Positions 43,542-53,054 of a DNA stretch of 55,449 nucleotides are shown piece by piece. Source of the stretch: Guyparkeria sp. (lineage in GTDB: Bacteria > Pseudomonadota > Gammaproteobacteria > Halothiobacillales > Halothiobacillaceae). The position numbers were made by a program, and so were the translations under genes. The number at the start of each line of letters is the position of its first letter. The stretch's first letter is position 1. Under the pieces are notes generated by a model, which ran no database searches, was not told the origin of the DNA, and saw only the letters and a program-made list of their open reading frames with translations. The stretch is taken from the NCBI GenBank assembly GCA_024636755.1, contig JAGXGL010000006.1, positions 1-55,449 of the forward strand, in the 5' to 3' direction.

Positions 43542-44371
43542 CGGGGGCCCCGCGCGCCTGTCCGGACTGGCGGCAGACGGGACGCCCGCTGATCATGGGC
43601 ATCCTCAATGCCACGCCGGACTCGTTTTCCGATGGGGGTCGTTTCGATACCGTCGAACGGGCGGTCGAGGCGGCACAGGCAATGATCGAGGCGGGTGCCG
43701 ACCTGATCGACGTGGGCGGTGAGTCGACGCGCCCCGGCGCCTCGCCGGTTGCCGAAGAGGAGGAGCTGGCCCGCGTCATTCCCGTGATCGAAGCCCTGGC
43801 GTCGCGTTTCGATTGCCCCTTGTCGGTGGACACCAGTTCCCCGGTGGTGATGAGTCGCGCGGTCGAGGCGGGCGCCTGCCTGATCAACGATGTGCGGGCG
43901 CTGACCCGGCCGGGTGCCGTCGAGGCCGCCGCCGCGAGTGGTGCCACCGTGTGCGTAATGCACATGCGCGGCGAGCCCGGCGACATGGCGGCACACACGG
44001 ACTACGGCGACGTGGTGACCGAGGTGATCGACTACCTCTCCGAGCGAATGGGTTGCCTGCGTGCAGCGGGGATCCCGGCCGACCGTATCGTGGTGGATCC
44101 GGGGTTCGGGTTTGCCAAGACCCACGAGCAGAATTTTGCCTTGCTGCGTCGCCTTGAAGAACTTGCGCGACTGGACGCGCCGATCCTGGTGGGCATGTCG
44201 CGCAAGCGCATGATTGGCGAGGCCACCGGGCAGTCGGTCGAACGGCGTGCCGTTGGCAGTGCGGCGGCGGCCCTGCTGGCCGCGGAACGCGGGGCCGCGG
44301 TGCTCCGCGTTCACGATGTCGAGGCCACGCGTGACGCGTTGTCGGTTTGGCGGGCCATGCGCGTGGCATGA
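43538..44371 (+). CDS. folP: Dihydropteroate synthase FolP
   Basis: This 277-residue TIM-barrel enzyme condenses p-aminobenzoate with hydroxymethyl-dihydropterin diphosphate and is the sulfonamide target. It has [17 protein letters not shown] (about 20-36), [12 protein letters not shown] (about 61-72) and [10 protein letters not shown] (about 185-194), with SRKRMIG near 220. The ATG overlaps the ftsH stop (ATGA), the usual ftsH-folP junction. Confidence 0.96.
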   Translation: MTGAPRACPDWRQTGRPLIMGILNATPDSFSDGGRFDTVERAVEAAQAMIEAGADLIDVGGESTRPGASPVAEEEELARVIPVIEALASRFDCPLSVDTSSPVVMSRAVEAGACLINDVRALTRPGAVEAAAASGATVCVMHMRGEPGDMAAHTDYGDVVTEVIDYLSERMGCLRAAGIPADRIVVDPGFGFAKTHEQNFALLRRLEELARLDAPILVGMSRKRMIGEATGQSVERRAVGSAAAALLAAERGAAVLRVHDVEATRDALSVWRAMRVA

Positions 44372-44426
44372 CTCGGGCCGTCGCAAATGCACAAAGCCTG
44401 GCTTTTAAGCCATAAAAGCGTTTGCC

Positions 44427-44456
44427 TTGGAACGAATTAGGATTTTCTGATATTTT
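44427..44456 (+). promoter_or_regulatory. Candidate promoter for the diheme cytochrome gene
   Basis: TTGGAA (44427-44432), an 18-base spacer, then TATTTT (44451-44456), inside an AT-rich patch (about 44401-44480). It is weak but the best match in the 216-base gap after folP. Confidence 0.3.
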
Positions 44457-44587
44457 GCCCGGCGGGGTTAATTTGGTTGACTTGAAATCACCGCCAATCC
44501 GCCGGACCGCCGTTTTCCGATGTCGCTGACATCGTGGTGTTTTCTGCCCGGCGGATGCCGCGGGGTGCAACAGTTGAGAGAAGAATC

Positions 44588-45298
44588 ATGAAACAGATGC
44601 GTCGTTCACTTATTGCTCTTGCCGCCAGTAGTGCCCTTGCGGCCCCGATGCTGGCTCACGCCGCCGGCGATGTCGCCGCGGGCAAGGAAAAGTACGCCTC
44701 CTGCGCGGCCTGTCACGGTGCCGACGGCGGCGGTCAGGGCGGGGCATTCCCGAAACTGACCGGCCTGGGTCAGGACGAGACGGCCAAGAAGCTGGCCGCC
44801 TACCGCGACGGTGATCAGGACTACCTCAAGAGCGTTGACCTGGGTGACCGTTTCGGCACCATGGCGCCTAACGCCTCCGGCTTGTCCGATGACGATATCG
44901 CCGACCTGGCCGCCTTCATCGCCGACGAGTTCGGTGGTGGCGACGGTGGCGAGGGCGACCAAGCCGCGCAAGCAGAGAGTGGCGACAAGGGCGAGGACAA
45001 GGCTGAGGGTGGTCTTGCCAAGGCCGACGTCGAGCGTGGTGGGGCCCTGTATTCCTCTTGCGCCATCTGCCACGGCGAGCAGGGTGAAGGTGGTCACCTG
45101 ATGAACGCGCCCAAGCTCAAGGGGATGCCGGCTTCCCAGGTTGTCTCCTTGCTGAAGGTGTATCGCAAGGGCACCGAAATGGGGCAGTACTCCTACGCGA
45201 TGATCCCGCAGGCAACCCACCTGTCCGACGCGGATATCAACAACATCTCTGCCTACGTCGCCACCATCGGCGAAGATCAGGTCATCGAGCAGGAGTGA
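44588..45298 (+). CDS. Diheme cytochrome c (cytochrome c4-like)
   Basis: This 236-residue periplasmic protein has a Sec signal peptide (about 1-26, cleaved after AHA). There are two c-type heme domains: CAACH near 39-43 with Met ligand in TMAPNA near 95, and CAICH near 158-162 with likely Met in SYAMIPQA near 203. A Gly/Glu/Asp/Lys-rich linker (about 117-145) joins them. c4-type cytochromes carry electrons to terminal oxidases. The gene has its own AT-rich upstream region and terminator and sits between folP and glmM, which are usually adjacent. Low sequence complexity is limited to the linker. Confidence 0.93.
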   Translation: MKQMRRSLIALAASSALAAPMLAHAAGDVAAGKEKYASCAACHGADGGGQGGAFPKLTGLGQDETAKKLAAYRDGDQDYLKSVDLGDRFGTMAPNASGLSDDDIADLAAFIADEFGGGDGGEGDQAAQAESGDKGEDKAEGGLAKADVERGGALYSSCAICHGEQGEGGHLMNAPKLKGMPASQVVSLLKVYRKGTEMGQYSYAMIPQATHLSDADINNISAYVATIGEDQVIEQE

Positions 45299-45353
45299 AT
45301 CGTCGCCTGAGTCTGGTCGGGTGATCCGGTCGGGCAGAGGGAGCGAATCTTGG

Positions 45354-45379
45354 ACGCCGGCCATGATGCCGGCGTTTTT
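45354..45379 (+). terminator. Terminator of the cytochrome gene
   Basis: ACGCCGGC/GCCGGCGT, an 8-bp perfect stem with loop CATGAT, is followed by TTTT. It isolates the cytochrome gene from glmM. Confidence 0.88.
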
Positions 45380-45434
45380 GTGTTTGCACGCGGGTTGTTG
45401 ATGTGACCCGGTTGATGATGGCGAGGAGAAAAGA

Positions 45435-46766
45435 GTGACCAGGGTATTCGGAACCGATGGAGTGCGCGGGGCGGTCGGACAGTGGCCCATGACCCCGGAG
45501 TTCGTGCTCAAGCTGGGCTGGGCCGCCGGCAAGGTGCTGGGTGGTCATGGTCGGCGCCGGGTGTTGATCGGCAAGGACACCCGCGTGTCGGGCTACATGT
45601 TCGAGTCGGCCCTGGAGTCAGGCTTTTCCGCCGCCGGCGTTGACGTGCGCCTGCTTGGGCCCATGCCGACGCCGGCGATCGCCTATCTGACCCGCACCTT
45701 GCGGGCGTCCGCCGGGGTCGTGATCAGCGCGTCCCACAATCCGTTCGACGACAACGGCGTGAAGTTCTTTTCCGCCCATGGGGAGAAGCTGGCGGACGCG
45801 GTCGAAGAAGAGATTCAGGCGATGCTCGACCGGGACCTGGAGGTGATCGACAGCCGCCAGTTGGGCAAGGCCGATCGCATCAGCGATGCCGCCGGTCGTT
45901 ATATCGAGTTCTGCAAGAGCACGGTGCCGATCGGCATGAGCCTCGCGGGTCTGCGCATCGTCGTTGATTGCGCGCACGGGGCGACCTACCAAGTCGCCCC
46001 GCGGGTGTTCTCCGAACTGGGCGCGGAGGTCGAGGTCATCGGCGCGACGCCTGACGGGTTCAACATCAACGAAGGGTTCGGCTCGACCCACCCCGAGGCG
46101 CTGCAGACTGCCGTACGCGAGACGGGTGCGGACCTCGGCATCGCCTTCGATGGCGATGGCGATCGGGTGGTGATGGTGGATGCCGATGGCATGATCCGGG
46201 ATGGTGACGAACTGTTGTACGTCATCGCCGCGGGTCGAATCGAGCAGGGCTATGCCGGCGGGGTGGTCGGCACCCTGATGAGCAACCTGGGGCTCGAGCA
46301 GGCGATCGAGGAGCTGAACCGGCCGTTCCTGCGTGCCAAGGTGGGCGATCGCCATGTCCATGAGACGCTCCGGCGCGAGCAGTGGTTGTTGGGTGGTGAG
46401 TCCTCCGGTCATTTGCTGTGCCTGGATCGCCACACGACGGGCGATGGTATCGTCGCCGCGTTGCAAGTGTTGGCCGAGATGGCGCGTCGCGAGCGATCAC
46501 TGACCGAGCTGCTCGAACCGATGACCGTGTTGCCGCAGACGCTGGTCAACGTGCGCATCGAGCGCCCGCTGTCGCTGGAAGACCCGGTGGTTGTCGAGGC
46601 CGTGGCCGCAGCCGAGCGCGAACTTGCCGGGCGTGGTCGCGTGTTGCTGCGTCCGTCGGGGACCGAGCCCTTGATTCGTGTGATGGTCGAGGGGGACTCC
46701 CGAGAGCAGGTGCGTGAGGTCGCCGAGGGCCTGGCCGACGTCGTGCGGCGTTACGCGGCGGTCTGA
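45435..46766 (+). CDS. glmM: Phosphoglucosamine mutase GlmM
   Basis: This 443-residue enzyme converts glucosamine-6-phosphate to glucosamine-1-phosphate for UDP-GlcNAc. The active phosphoserine motif ISASHNP places Ser near 100, the metal loop DGDGDR near 240, the sugar loop GGESSGH near 321-327, and the phosphate-binding loop [12 protein letters not shown] near 400-411. The start is GTG with a GAGGAG site. It feeds the Mur pathway encoded earlier in the window. Confidence 0.97.
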   Translation: MTRVFGTDGVRGAVGQWPMTPEFVLKLGWAAGKVLGGHGRRRVLIGKDTRVSGYMFESALESGFSAAGVDVRLLGPMPTPAIAYLTRTLRASAGVVISASHNPFDDNGVKFFSAHGEKLADAVEEEIQAMLDRDLEVIDSRQLGKADRISDAAGRYIEFCKSTVPIGMSLAGLRIVVDCAHGATYQVAPRVFSELGAEVEVIGATPDGFNINEGFGSTHPEALQTAVRETGADLGIAFDGDGDRVVMVDADGMIRDGDELLYVIAAGRIEQGYAGGVVGTLMSNLGLEQAIEELNRPFLRAKVGDRHVHETLRREQWLLGGESSGHLLCLDRHTTGDGIVAALQVLAEMARRERSLTELLEPMTVLPQTLVNVRIERPLSLEDPVVVEAVAAAERELAGRGRVLLRPSGTEPLIRVMVEGDSREQVREVAEGLADVVRRYAAV

Positions 46767-46840
46767 CGGGCTGCCCACAACGAGTCGTCCTGTTCTTGGC
46801 CCGGTCGAATGCGGCGGTTCCGTCTCGGGGCGTTCTCCCG

Positions 46841-46846
46841 TATAAT
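46841..46846 (+). promoter_or_regulatory. -10 box of the rpsB promoter
   Basis: A perfect TATAAT. The matching -35 region (TTCCGT at 46818-46823, 17-base spacer) is poor, as in some strong growth-linked promoters. It starts a leader of about 140 bases. Confidence 0.7.
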
Positions 46847-46852
46847 CCGCGC

Positions 46853-46993
46853 GCCGGGGCCGTGACTTGATCACGCTGTCCCGGAAATTCCACACGCCCA
46901 TCAAGATGGCAGCGCGGGGTGCCCAACGGTTCGGCCGGGGTTGCGCTGTCAGATGTGGCGGAGGCCTAACCCAATATAATCAGGTAGTTACCA
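46853..46993 (+). promoter_or_regulatory. rpsB leader, possible S2 autoregulatory site
   Basis: A leader of about 140 bases precedes rpsB. In gammaproteobacteria S2 represses its own operon through a conserved structured leader; the length and position fit, but I could not verify the conserved structure by eye. The ribosome site before ATG 46994 is weak (AGG). Confidence 0.45.
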
Positions 46994-47734
46994 ATGGCTA
47001 AAATTACGATGCGTCAGATGATCGAGGCCGGTGTCCACTTCGGTCACCAGACTCGATACTGGAACCCGGGCATGGCGCCCTACATCTTCGGTCAGCGCAA
47101 CCGGATCCACATCGTCAACCTGGAAAAGACGCTGCCGATGTTCGAGGACGCCTTGAACTACGTCGGCAAGCTGGCGGGTAACGGTGGCAAGATCATGTTC
47201 GTCGGCACCAAGCGTTCGGCCCGTGACCTGATCGAGCAGGAAGCCAAGCGCTGCGGCATGCCGTACGTCAATCACCGCTGGCTCGGCGGCATGATGACCA
47301 ACTTCCGCACCGTTCGTGCCTCCATCCGTCGCCTCAAGACGCTGCAGCAGATGGAAGAGGACGGCAGTCTGGCCAAGCTGGTCAAGAAAGAAGCCCTCGA
47401 GACGACCCGTGAGCGCGCCAAGCTGGAGCGCTCGATCGGTGGTATCCAGGACATGGAGCGCCTCCCGGACGCCCTGTTCGTCATCGACGTCGGTCACGAA
47501 GACATCGCCATCAAGGAAGCCAAGAAGCTGGGCATCCCGGTCGTGGCCGTGGTCGATACCAACAACAGCGCTCAGGGCGTCGACTACGTCATCCCGGGTA
47601 ACGATGACGCCATCCGCGCCATCCAGTTGTACACCGGCGCCGTTGCCGACGCGGTGCTGGACGCCAAGGGTGCGACCAGCGTCAGCGAATCGGATTTCGT
47701 CGAAGTCGCTGACGAGGAAGAAGCGGCCAAGTAA
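46994..47734 (+). CDS. rpsB: 30S ribosomal protein S2
   Basis: This 246-residue S2 protein, close to E. coli length (241), starts [19 protein letters not shown] and carries the S2 signature [14 protein letters not shown] near residue 99. It binds the head-body junction of the small subunit and needs S1. tsf follows after a hairpin terminator, the usual rpsB-tsf operon. Confidence 0.98.
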   Translation: MAKITMRQMIEAGVHFGHQTRYWNPGMAPYIFGQRNRIHIVNLEKTLPMFEDALNYVGKLAGNGGKIMFVGTKRSARDLIEQEAKRCGMPYVNHRWLGGMMTNFRTVRASIRRLKTLQQMEEDGSLAKLVKKEALETTRERAKLERSIGGIQDMERLPDALFVIDVGHEDIAIKEAKKLGIPVVAVVDTNNSAQGVDYVIPGNDDAIRAIQLYTGAVADAVLDAKGATSVSESDFVEVADEEEAAK

Positions 47735-47786
47735 TCGCCGCTTGGAGCGGGGTGGCCGATTTGGTCGCTCCGCTGCAGATTTCTGA

Positions 47787-47815
47787 ACAACGGGTCGCCT
47801 GACCCGTTGTTTTTG
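47787..47815 (+). terminator. Terminator or attenuator between rpsB and tsf
   Basis: ACAACGGGTC pairs with GACCCGTTGT (loop GCCT), followed by TTTTG. As tsf is normally co-transcribed with rpsB, it probably stops only some polymerases, adjusting the rpsB:tsf ratio. Confidence 0.85.
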
Positions 47816-47844
47816 TACTAGACAGTTTCGGGAGAAGACAGCTC

Positions 47845-48720
47845 ATGGCAATTACTGCCTCTCTGGTCAAAGAACTCCGCGAGCGCACCGGCTCGGGGAT
47901 GATGGAGTGCAAGAAGGCACTGGTCGAGACCGACGGCGACATCGAGGCCGCGATCGAGCAGATGCGCAAGAGCGGTCTGGCCAAGGCTGACAAGAAGGCC
48001 GGCCGCGTTGCCGCCGAAGGCCAGGTCGCCATCGCGCTGAGCGACGACCGCAAGTCGGCCGCGATGGTCGAAATCAATTCCGAGACCGATTTCGTCTCCA
48101 AGGGCGATGATTTCACCGGCTTTGCCAGTGCGGTTGCCGAGCGTGTCCTGGCCGACGACCCGGCCGACATGGACGCCGTCAATGCCCTCGAGGTCGATGG
48201 CGAGAAGGCCGACGATCGCCGCAAGGCCCTGGTTGCCAAGCTGGGCGAGAACATCCAGATGCGTCGTTTCGTGCGCTTGGCGACCAGCGGCGTCATCGGC
48301 GCCTACCGTCACGGCGAGCGCATCGGCGTATTGGTCGAACTCGAGGGTGGCAGCGAGGAGCTGGCGCGCGATCTCGCCATGCACGTGGCGGCGACCAAGC
48401 CGAGCTGTGTCGATGAGTCGCAGGTCGACGAGGACACCGTCGAGAAGGAGCGCGAGATCTTCCGCGCCCAGGCAGCCGAATCCGGCAAGCCGCCGGAGAT
48501 TGTCGAGAAGATGATCGACGGTCGGATCCGCAAGTTCCTCGCGGAGATCACCCTCGTCGGTCAGCCGTTCGTCAAGGACCCCGACCAGACCGTCGGTCAA
48601 CTCCTCAAGAAGGAGGGCGCCAAGGTGGTTCGCTTCGAGCGCATGGAGGTCGGCGAAGGCATCGAGAAAGCGGAAGGCGACTTCGCCGCCGAAGTGATGG
48701 CGCAGGTCAAGGGGGGCTGA
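47845..48720 (+). CDS. tsf: Elongation factor Ts
   Basis: This 291-residue nucleotide exchange factor for EF-Tu starts with the signature [16 protein letters not shown] (about 10-25), followed by the [22 protein letters not shown] region and the [12 protein letters not shown] motif (about 78-90). A GGGAGAAG site precedes ATG 47845. Length is typical (E. coli 283). Confidence 0.98.
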   Translation: MAITASLVKELRERTGSGMMECKKALVETDGDIEAAIEQMRKSGLAKADKKAGRVAAEGQVAIALSDDRKSAAMVEINSETDFVSKGDDFTGFASAVAERVLADDPADMDAVNALEVDGEKADDRRKALVAKLGENIQMRRFVRLATSGVIGAYRHGERIGVLVELEGGSEELARDLAMHVAATKPSCVDESQVDEDTVEKEREIFRAQAAESGKPPEIVEKMIDGRIRKFLAEITLVGQPFVKDPDQTVGQLLKKEGAKVVRFERMEVGEGIEKAEGDFAAEVMAQVKGG

Positions 48721-48731
48721 TCCCCTCGCCG

Positions 48732-48760
48732 AAAAGCCGGGCATGCCCCGGCTTTTTTTT
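48732..48760 (+). terminator. Terminator of tsf
   Basis: AAAAGCCGGG/CCCGGCTTTT, a 10-bp stem with a CATGC loop, followed by more T residues; very strong. Confidence 0.95.
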
Positions 48761-48783
48761 GAATCGCGGAATTTCCGCCTAAG

Positions 48784-48826
48784 CCCCGTCGTCCGGTTCC
48801 ACGCGAGTGGGCGTCACTCGACGGGG
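48784..48826 (+). promoter_or_regulatory. Stem-loop in the pyrH leader
   Basis: CCCCGTCG (48784-48791) can pair with CGACGGGG (48819-48826), and CGAGTG (48804-48809) with CACTCG (48815-48820), giving alternative or nested folds. A further GC-rich hairpin (CCGC/GCGG around 48852-48873) precedes pyrH. No T-run follows. Confidence 0.4.
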
Positions 48827-48910
48827 TTTACGCAGGAATATCCGAGAAGCCGCCGCGCCCCGGCGCGAGCGGCCTGTCCCACGCAAGCTCACAGCCCACA
48901 GGTGAACGAA

Positions 48911-49654
48911 ATGCAAGCTGCCGGCTCTCCCCGTTATCGACGTGTTCTGCTCAAACTCAGCGGCGAGGCGCTGATGGGTGACCAGTCATTCGGGATCGAC
49001 CCGGCGGTGATCAGTCGCCTCGGTGCAGATATCCAGTCACTCAAGGATCAGGGGGTCGAGGTGGCCGTGGTCGTCGGCGGTGGCAACATCTTCCGTGGCG
49101 AAGGCCTGGCCGGCGGCGGCATGGATCGCGTGACCGGCGACCAGATGGGCATGCTGGCGACCGTGATGAACGGCCTGGCGATGCAGGACGTGCTCGAGCA
49201 GCTTGGGCTCAAGGTGCGTGTCATGTCGGCCGTGTCGATTCACGCGGTGTGCGAGGACTACATTCGTCGTCGTGCGATTCGTCATCTGGAAAAAGGACGG
49301 GTGGTCGTTCTGGTCGGCGGGACGGGCAATCCGTTCTTCACTACCGACTCCGGCGCCAGTCTGCGGGCAGCGGAAATCAATGCCGATCTGATGATCAAGG
49401 CGACCAAGGTGGACGGAGTCTACAGTGCCGACCCGACCCTGGATGCCAATGCGGAACGCTACGATCATTTGACGTACAATGCCGTGCTCGACCAGCGGCT
49501 GGGCGTCATGGACGCTACCGCGATCGTGATGTGCCGCGATCAGCAGATGCCGCTGATGGTCGTTGACATCAATGAGCCGGGGAACCTGGTGCGCGCCGTC
49601 GCCGGCGAAGCCGTGGGGACCCTGGTGACAGCGGAGAACGAAAAGAATGATTGA
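48911..49654 (+). CDS. pyrH: UMP kinase PyrH
   Basis: This 247-residue hexameric kinase converts UMP to UDP, upstream of all UDP-sugar and CTP synthesis. It begins [13 protein letters not shown], with GGGNIFRG near 56-63 and [11 protein letters not shown] near 138-148. ATG 48911 with an AGGTGA site gives the family start; the frame is open upstream without support. It overlaps frr by eight bases. Confidence 0.97.
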   Translation: MQAAGSPRYRRVLLKLSGEALMGDQSFGIDPAVISRLGADIQSLKDQGVEVAVVVGGGNIFRGEGLAGGGMDRVTGDQMGMLATVMNGLAMQDVLEQLGLKVRVMSAVSIHAVCEDYIRRRAIRHLEKGRVVVLVGGTGNPFFTTDSGASLRAAEINADLMIKATKVDGVYSADPTLDANAERYDHLTYNAVLDQRLGVMDATAIVMCRDQQMPLMVVDINEPGNLVRAVAGEAVGTLVTAENEKND

Positions 49655-50204
49655 CGACATCGTCAAAGACGCCCGCTCGCGCATGAACAAGAGCATCGAG
49701 GCGCTCAAGGGCGAGCTTTCCAAGATCCGCACCGGGCGGGCGCATATCAGCGTGCTCGATCATATCCACGTGGAGTACTACGGCAGCGACGTGCCGCTTT
49801 CCCAGGTCGCCAGGCTGTCGGCCGAGGATTCGCGCACCTTGGCGGTCACCCCGTGGGAGAAGGACATGGTGGGCAAGATCGAGAAGGCGATCATGACCTC
49901 CGATCTGGGCTTCAACCCGTCGACCGCGGGTACCGTGATCCGTATTCCGATGCCGCCGCTTACCGAAGAGCGTCGTCGCGACCTGGGCAAGGTGGTCCGC
50001 AACGAGGGCGAGAACGCCAAGATCGCCATTCGCAATGTCCGTCGCGATGCCAACAACGATCTCAAGGGCTTTCTCAAGGAGAAGGACATCTCCGAGGATG
50101 ACGAGCGCCGCGGTCAGGACATCATCCAGAAGGTGACCGACGAACGGGTCGCCGAAGTGGACCAGCTCGTGGCGGATAAAGAAAAAGAGCTGATGGAAGT
50201 CTGA
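49647..50204 (+). CDS. frr: Ribosome recycling factor
   Basis: This 185-residue protein, the exact family length, splits the post-termination ribosome with EF-G. It shows the three-helix bundle pattern with [19 protein letters not shown] (about 13-31) and the C-terminal [13 protein letters not shown] segment (about 106-118). Confidence 0.98.
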   Translation: MIDDIVKDARSRMNKSIEALKGELSKIRTGRAHISVLDHIHVEYYGSDVPLSQVARLSAEDSRTLAVTPWEKDMVGKIEKAIMTSDLGFNPSTAGTVIRIPMPPLTEERRRDLGKVVRNEGENAKIAIRNVRRDANNDLKGFLKEKDISEDDERRGQDIIQKVTDERVAEVDQLVADKEKELMEV

Positions 50205-50210
50205 GGCGAC

Positions 50211-50984
50211 GTGCGGGCGGGTAGCCACGACCACGACACGGCGCCGGAGATCGATCCGGCGCGCCTGCCGCGCCACGTCGCAATCGTCATGGACGGGAAT
50301 GGACGCTGGGCCCGGGCGCGTCACCTGCCGCGCACCGTCGGTCATCAACGGGGGCGGCGCGCGGTGCGCGCCACCATCCGCGCGGCCATGCGCCGCGGGG
50401 TGCCGCTCCTCACCCTGTTTGCCTTCTCCTCCGAGAACTGGAAACGTCCGGTTGATGAGGTCGATGCGTTGATGAAGCTGTTCATCAACGCGCTCGAGAA
50501 GGAGCTCGACGAACTTGACGAGAATGGCGTACGCCTGACCTTCATCGGTGAGCGTTCGCGCCTGGATGCCTCGGTGCGAAGGCTCATGGAGGCCGCCGAG
50601 GCGCGCACGGCTGGCAACGATCGTCTCCAGCTGCAGATTGCCGTGAGCTACGGCGGCCAGTGGGACATCCTGCAGGCCGCTCGGCAGCTGGCCGAACGTC
50701 ACGCCCGGTCCCCGCTGGCGCTCGACGACCCCGAGACGCTGCACTCGGCCTTCGAGACCGGGCTGGCCACGGCCGGCCAACCGCCGGTCGACCTGTTCAT
50801 CCGCACCGGCGGGGAACGCCGGCTGAGCAATTTCCTCCTCTGGCAGGCCGCCTACGCCGAGCTCTATTTCATCGACGTGCTCTGGCCGCTATTCGACGAG
50901 AGCGAATTCGATCGCGCCTTGACCTGGTTCGCCGGGCGGGAGCGTCGCTTTGGTCGCGTCGACTCCAACGAGGCAAACCAATGA
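50211..50984 (+). CDS. uppS: Undecaprenyl diphosphate synthase UppS
   Basis: This 257-residue cis-prenyltransferase makes the C55 carrier used by MraY. It has VAIVMDGNGRWA (about 24-35; Asp is catalytic), FAFSSENWKRP near 71-81, and the C-terminal RTGGERRLSNFLLWQ near 198-212. The start is GTG with a GAGG site; the N-terminus is about 15 residues longer than in E. coli. Confidence 0.96.
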   Translation: MRAGSHDHDTAPEIDPARLPRHVAIVMDGNGRWARARHLPRTVGHQRGRRAVRATIRAAMRRGVPLLTLFAFSSENWKRPVDEVDALMKLFINALEKELDELDENGVRLTFIGERSRLDASVRRLMEAAEARTAGNDRLQLQIAVSYGGQWDILQAARQLAERHARSPLALDDPETLHSAFETGLATAGQPPVDLFIRTGGERRLSNFLLWQAAYAELYFIDVLWPLFDESEFDRALTWFAGRERRFGRVDSNEANQ

Positions 50985-51805
50985 CCGGCACACCGTTGCG
51001 TCTGCTTACCGGGACGATCGCCGGCCTGGTCTCGCTGGCCGTCATCCTTCTCGCCCCCGAACGCGTGTTTGCCGGCCTGACCCTGGTCTTACTGGGCTGG
51101 GCGGCCGTCGAATGGTTTCGGCTCTGCGGTCTTGCTCCCTGTCAGATCTGGCCCTGGGTGCTGGTGACCGTTGCCCTGGCGGTGGGGTGGCAGTGGGGCT
51201 GGCCTGCCGATCAACGGGTGTGGCTGATGCTCGCCGCCGCGCTCGTCTGGACAGTCCTGTTCGCGGCACAACTGCGTTATCGCCGCCGGCAGCCCCCGAC
51301 GCGGCCGTTCTGGCAACGCCGTTTGACGGGGTTGCTGATCCTGCCCCTGTTCTGGGTGGCGCTGGTGGACGTGCATGCCGCTCCGCATGGCGAGTGGTTG
51401 CTGGTGTTCGGGATCCTCGTGGTCGTCGTGGCCGATTCGCTGGCGTATTTCGCCGGGCGGGCCTTCGGCCGGCACAAGCTCGCGCCGATGATCAGTCCGG
51501 GCAAATCCATCGAGGGTGCGGTCGGCGGGGTGGCCGGCGTGGCCGTGCTTGCCGCGATCGGGGCGTTATTGCCGCTGTTTGCGGCCACGCCGAGCTGGCT
51601 TCTGGCCGTCTGGTGCGTGCTGGTCGCGCTGGCATCGGTGGGCGGGGATCTGGAGGAATCGCGTCTCAAGCGCGAGGCGGGGGTCAAGGACAGCGGTCAC
51701 GTACTGCCGGGTCACGGCGGGGCGCTCGACCGGCTCGACGGCCAGTTTGCTGCCATGCCCCTGTGGTGGCTGGGGCTGTGGCAGATGCAGTTGCTGGGAG
51801 GCTGA
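50981..51805 (+). CDS. cdsA: Phosphatidate cytidylyltransferase CdsA
   Basis: This 274-residue membrane enzyme of about eight helices makes CDP-diacylglycerol, the precursor of all phospholipids. The C-terminal signature is complete: GGDLEESRLKREAGVKDSG then LPGHGGALDRLDG (about 222-255). ATG 50981 overlaps the uppS stop (ATGA). Confidence 0.96.
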   Translation: MTGTPLRLLTGTIAGLVSLAVILLAPERVFAGLTLVLLGWAAVEWFRLCGLAPCQIWPWVLVTVALAVGWQWGWPADQRVWLMLAAALVWTVLFAAQLRYRRRQPPTRPFWQRRLTGLLILPLFWVALVDVHAAPHGEWLLVFGILVVVVADSLAYFAGRAFGRHKLAPMISPGKSIEGAVGGVAGVAVLAAIGALLPLFAATPSWLLAVWCVLVALASVGGDLEESRLKREAGVKDSGHVLPGHGGALDRLDGQFAAMPLWWLGLWQMQLLGG

Positions 51806-51806
51806 C

Positions 51807-53051
51807 ATGGTGCAGACCCGCATCGGTATCTTCGGCTCGACCGGCAGCATCGGTACGAGCACCCTGGACGTGCTCGCCCGTCACCCGGAACGATTCTCCG
51901 TCGACGTGCTCGTGGCCCACTCGCGAGTCGACACCCTGTTCGAACAGATCAAGCGATTTCGTCCGGCGACGGTCGGGTTGGTCGATGCCGACCGGCGCGC
52001 GGCGCTCGAAGAGCGGCTCGCCGGTCTGCCCGTCGCGCAGCGACCGATTGTGGTGGTTGGGCAGGCGGCCGTGGACGAGTTGGCCGGCGACGCGTCGCTC
52101 GATACGGTCGTGGCGGCCGTCGTCGGGACCGCGGGTCTGGGTTCGACCTGGAATGCACTGGCCGCCGGCAAGCGGGTGCTGCTGGCGAACAAGGAATCCC
52201 TGGTCGCCGCCGGCGAGCTGATGCTCGACGTGGCGCGCCGTGCCGGGGCGACGCTGCTGCCGATCGACAGCGAGCACAACGCCATCTTCCAGTGCCTGCC
52301 GGCCGACCAGGCCGCCGTGGTGGGGCGTGCCGGGCTGGTGGGTGACGGCGATGAAATCGAGCGGCTGGTGTTGACCGCCTCCGGCGGGCCATTCCGCGAG
52401 CGGCCGCTGGCCGACTTCGCAGCGATCACCCCCGAGCAGGCCTGCGCGCACCCGAACTGGTCGATGGGCCGCAAGATCTCGGTCGACTCGGCCACCATGA
52501 TGAACAAGGGGCTCGAGGTGATCGAGGCGGCGCGGCTGTTCGGGGTCTCCGCCGATCGCATCGAGGTGCTGGTGCATCCCGAATCGGTGATCCACTCGAT
52601 GGTACGCTTCGTCGACGGCTCGGTGATCGCCGAGCTGGGCGAGCCGGACATGCGCACCCCCATTGCCCACGCGCTGGCCTGGCCGGAGCGTATCGAATCG
52701 GGGGTCGCGCCGCTGGATTTCGGTGCGCTGGCCGGGCTGCATTTCGAAGCGCCGGATCCCGAACGCTTTCCCGCCCTGCGCCTGGCCTTCGAGGCCCTGG
52801 CCGCCGGTGGGGCCATGCCCCTGGTCATGAATGCCGCCAACGAGGTCGCCGTCGCCGCCTTCCTCGAGCGTCGAATCGGCTTTATGGACATCCCGGCCGC
52901 GCTCCAGGCTGCCATGACGCACTTTGCCGGCGATGCCACCTCCGGTCCGCCCGAAAGCATCGAAGCGGTGTTGGCCGCGGATCGGGAGGTGCGGACATGG
53001 GCCGCGTCATGGTGCCGGACGCGCGCTAGCGGCGCGGCGGGTGGGGACTGA
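51807..53051 (+). CDS. dxr: 1-deoxy-D-xylulose 5-phosphate reductoisomerase Dxr (IspC)
   Basis: This 414-residue enzyme forms MEP, the committed step of non-mevalonate isoprenoid synthesis, which supplies UppS. It has the NADPH loop GIFGSTGSIGTSTL (about 7-20), LLANKESLV near 127, SEHNAIFQCL near 152, and the ligand-binding NWSMGRKISVDSATMMNKG near 215-233. One base separates it from cdsA. Confidence 0.97.
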   Translation: MVQTRIGIFGSTGSIGTSTLDVLARHPERFSVDVLVAHSRVDTLFEQIKRFRPATVGLVDADRRAALEERLAGLPVAQRPIVVVGQAAVDELAGDASLDTVVAAVVGTAGLGSTWNALAAGKRVLLANKESLVAAGELMLDVARRAGATLLPIDSEHNAIFQCLPADQAAVVGRAGLVGDGDEIERLVLTASGGPFRERPLADFAAITPEQACAHPNWSMGRKISVDSATMMNKGLEVIEAARLFGVSADRIEVLVHPESVIHSMVRFVDGSVIAELGEPDMRTPIAHALAWPERIESGVAPLDFGALAGLHFEAPDPERFPALRLAFEALAAGGAMPLVMNAANEVAVAAFLERRIGFMDIPAALQAAMTHFAGDATSGPPESIEAVLAADREVRTWAASWCRTRASGAAGGD

Positions 53052-53054
53052 ACG

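Noticed and set aside
44399-44412. TGGCTTTTAAGCCA as the folP terminator
   Set aside because: The stem is only five or six pairs and no T-run follows.
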